NCBI GenBank assembly: GCA_021814855.1
Contig: JAKAHQ010000109.1
Span: 1 to 6,195, forward strand
From: Bacteroidota bacterium
Lineage (GTDB): Bacteria > Bacteroidota > Ignavibacteria > Ignavibacteriales > Melioribacteraceae
Reading direction: 5' to 3'
Length of the DNA stretch: 6,195 nt
Part shown: piece after piece, positions 5,496-6,195 of the stretch
How the letters are laid out: the number at the start of each line of letters is the position of its first letter
Position numbering within the stretch: position 1 is the stretch's first letter
The notes under the pieces: generated by a model
Database searches by the model: none
Told to the model about the DNA's origin: nothing
What the model saw: only the letters and a program-made list of their open reading frames with translations
Made by a program: the position numbers and the translations under genes

Positions 5496-6195
5496 TTGTT
5501 TAAAAAAATTTTAATAGCCAACCGGGGTGAGATAGCTTTACGAATTATCCGGACTTGTAAAGAACTTGGCATTCCCACGGTAGCTGTTTATTCCGAGGCA
5601 GACCGCGATGCGTTGCATGTTGTGTTCGCTGATGAAGCGGTTTGTATTGGACCTGCGCCAAGCAATCAAAGTTATCTTAAAATCCCAAGCATACTTTCTG
5701 CCGCGCAAATAACCGGCGCAGACGCAATACATCCGGGTTACGGATTTCTTGCCGAGAATGCTGAGTTCAGCGATATCTGTGCCGAATCCAATATTAAGTT
5801 CATCGGGCCTTCCGGCAACGCGATTCGCAAGATGGGCGACAAGGCCTTTGCTAAAGAAACTATGCGCAAAGTAGGTGTGCCTGTTGTTCCAGGCAGCGAT
5901 GGAGTCGTAGATAATATTGAAGAAGCGAAAAGAATTGCTGCCGTGGTTGGCTACCCGGTTTTGTTGAAAGCATCGGCGGGCGGCGGCGGCAAAGGAATGA
6001 GAATTGTTAACGAAAAAAGCGAAATTGAAAAAGCGTTCCTCGCAGCCAGTAATGAAGCTAATTCTGCTTTTGGCAATCCTGCCCTTTACATAGAAAAATT
6101 TATAGAGAATCCCCATCACGTTGAAATACAAATTCTCGGTGATCAGTTTGGAAATTACTACCACTACGGCGAAAGAGATTGTTCTATCCAACGCC
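5496..6195 (+). CDS. accC: Biotin carboxylase subunit of acetyl-CoA carboxylase, N-terminal half (3' end missing)
   Basis: AccC uses ATP and bicarbonate to carboxylate the biotin on AccB, the first half-reaction of acetyl-CoA carboxylase. The visible 233 residues are about half of the usual 447 or so; the rest runs past the window's end. The N-terminal domain starts with [15 protein letters not shown] and includes [10 protein letters not shown] (79-88). The ATP-grasp domain shows K116 (GDKAFAK), K158 (LLKAS) and the Gly-rich loop SAGGGGKGM (160-168), then NPHHVEIQ with H207-H208, and the frame leaves the window in the GERDCSIQR motif. These match catalytic and nucleotide-binding sites in E. 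coli AccC (K116, K159, H209). The stretch before GERDCS is unusually rich in Tyr (YYHY). The start is a TTG. It is the third gene of the efp-accB-accC run; the carboxyltransferase subunits are not in view. Confidence 0.97.
   Translation, partial: MFKKILIANRGEIALRIIRTCKELGIPTVAVYSEADRDALHVVFADEAVCIGPAPSNQSYLKIPSILSAAQITGADAIHPGYGFLAENAEFSDICAESNIKFIGPSGNAIRKMGDKAFAKETMRKVGVPVVPGSDGVVDNIEEAKRIAAVVGYPVLLKASAGGGGKGMRIVNEKSEIEKAFLAASNEANSAFGNPALYIEKFIENPHHVEIQILGDQFGNYYHYGERDCSIQR

Noticed and set aside
5491..5514. ATG at 5491 as the accC start
   Set aside because: It is in another frame and stops after seven codons. The TTG at 5496 gives the conserved biotin carboxylase start.
5538..6191. Long open frame of 217 codons on the minus strand opposite accC
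   Set aside because: It lies wholly within accC, whose motifs are clear, and its translation (Phe/Asn/Ser-rich) shows no recognisable domain. It is a codon-bias shadow.

Overview
The window looks like an ordinary stretch of chromosome from an AT-rich Gram-negative bacterium, probably in the Bacteroidota/Chlorobiota group and perhaps near the Ignavibacteria. That placement is an inference from three things: the style of the proteins, the TPR protein - efp - accB - accC gene order, and a Bacteroidetes-style promoter motif before dapF. It needs a homology search. All eight genes read on the + strand. Both ends of the window cut through a gene. I see no tRNA, rRNA, CRISPR array, insertion sequence or sign of recent transfer.

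Bases 1-1047 hold a two-component pair. The first gene is the C-terminal part of a HisKA_2-type histidine kinase. The second is a stand-alone receiver-domain response regulator whose TTG start lies inside the end of the kinase gene, with a strong Shine-Dalgarno sequence in front. A 248-base non-coding gap (1048-1295) follows. It contains an AT-rich stem-loop and, next to dapF, a candidate promoter.

Bases 1296-3574 hold dapF (diaminopimelate epimerase, for lysine and peptidoglycan), a tightly coupled small ferredoxin-fold protein of unknown role, and a CehA-like PHP-domain metallohydrolase. The gap before the PHP gene carries a 9-bp stem-loop.

Bases 3631-6195 hold a membrane-anchored TPR protein, then efp (elongation factor P), accB (biotin carboxyl carrier protein) and the first half of accC (biotin carboxylase). 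A good sigma70-like promoter lies before efp. The efp-accB-accC cluster joins a translation factor to the first committed step of fatty acid synthesis, an arrangement seen in many bacteria.

Three of the seven visible starts are not ATG (TTG, GTG, TTG), and each has a Shine-Dalgarno sequence in front of it. I found no convincing new multi-gene system. The points worth a second look are modest: the possible leaderless dapF start, the CCUCC-loop hairpin before the PHP gene, the TPR protein beside efp, and the unassigned small protein after dapF.
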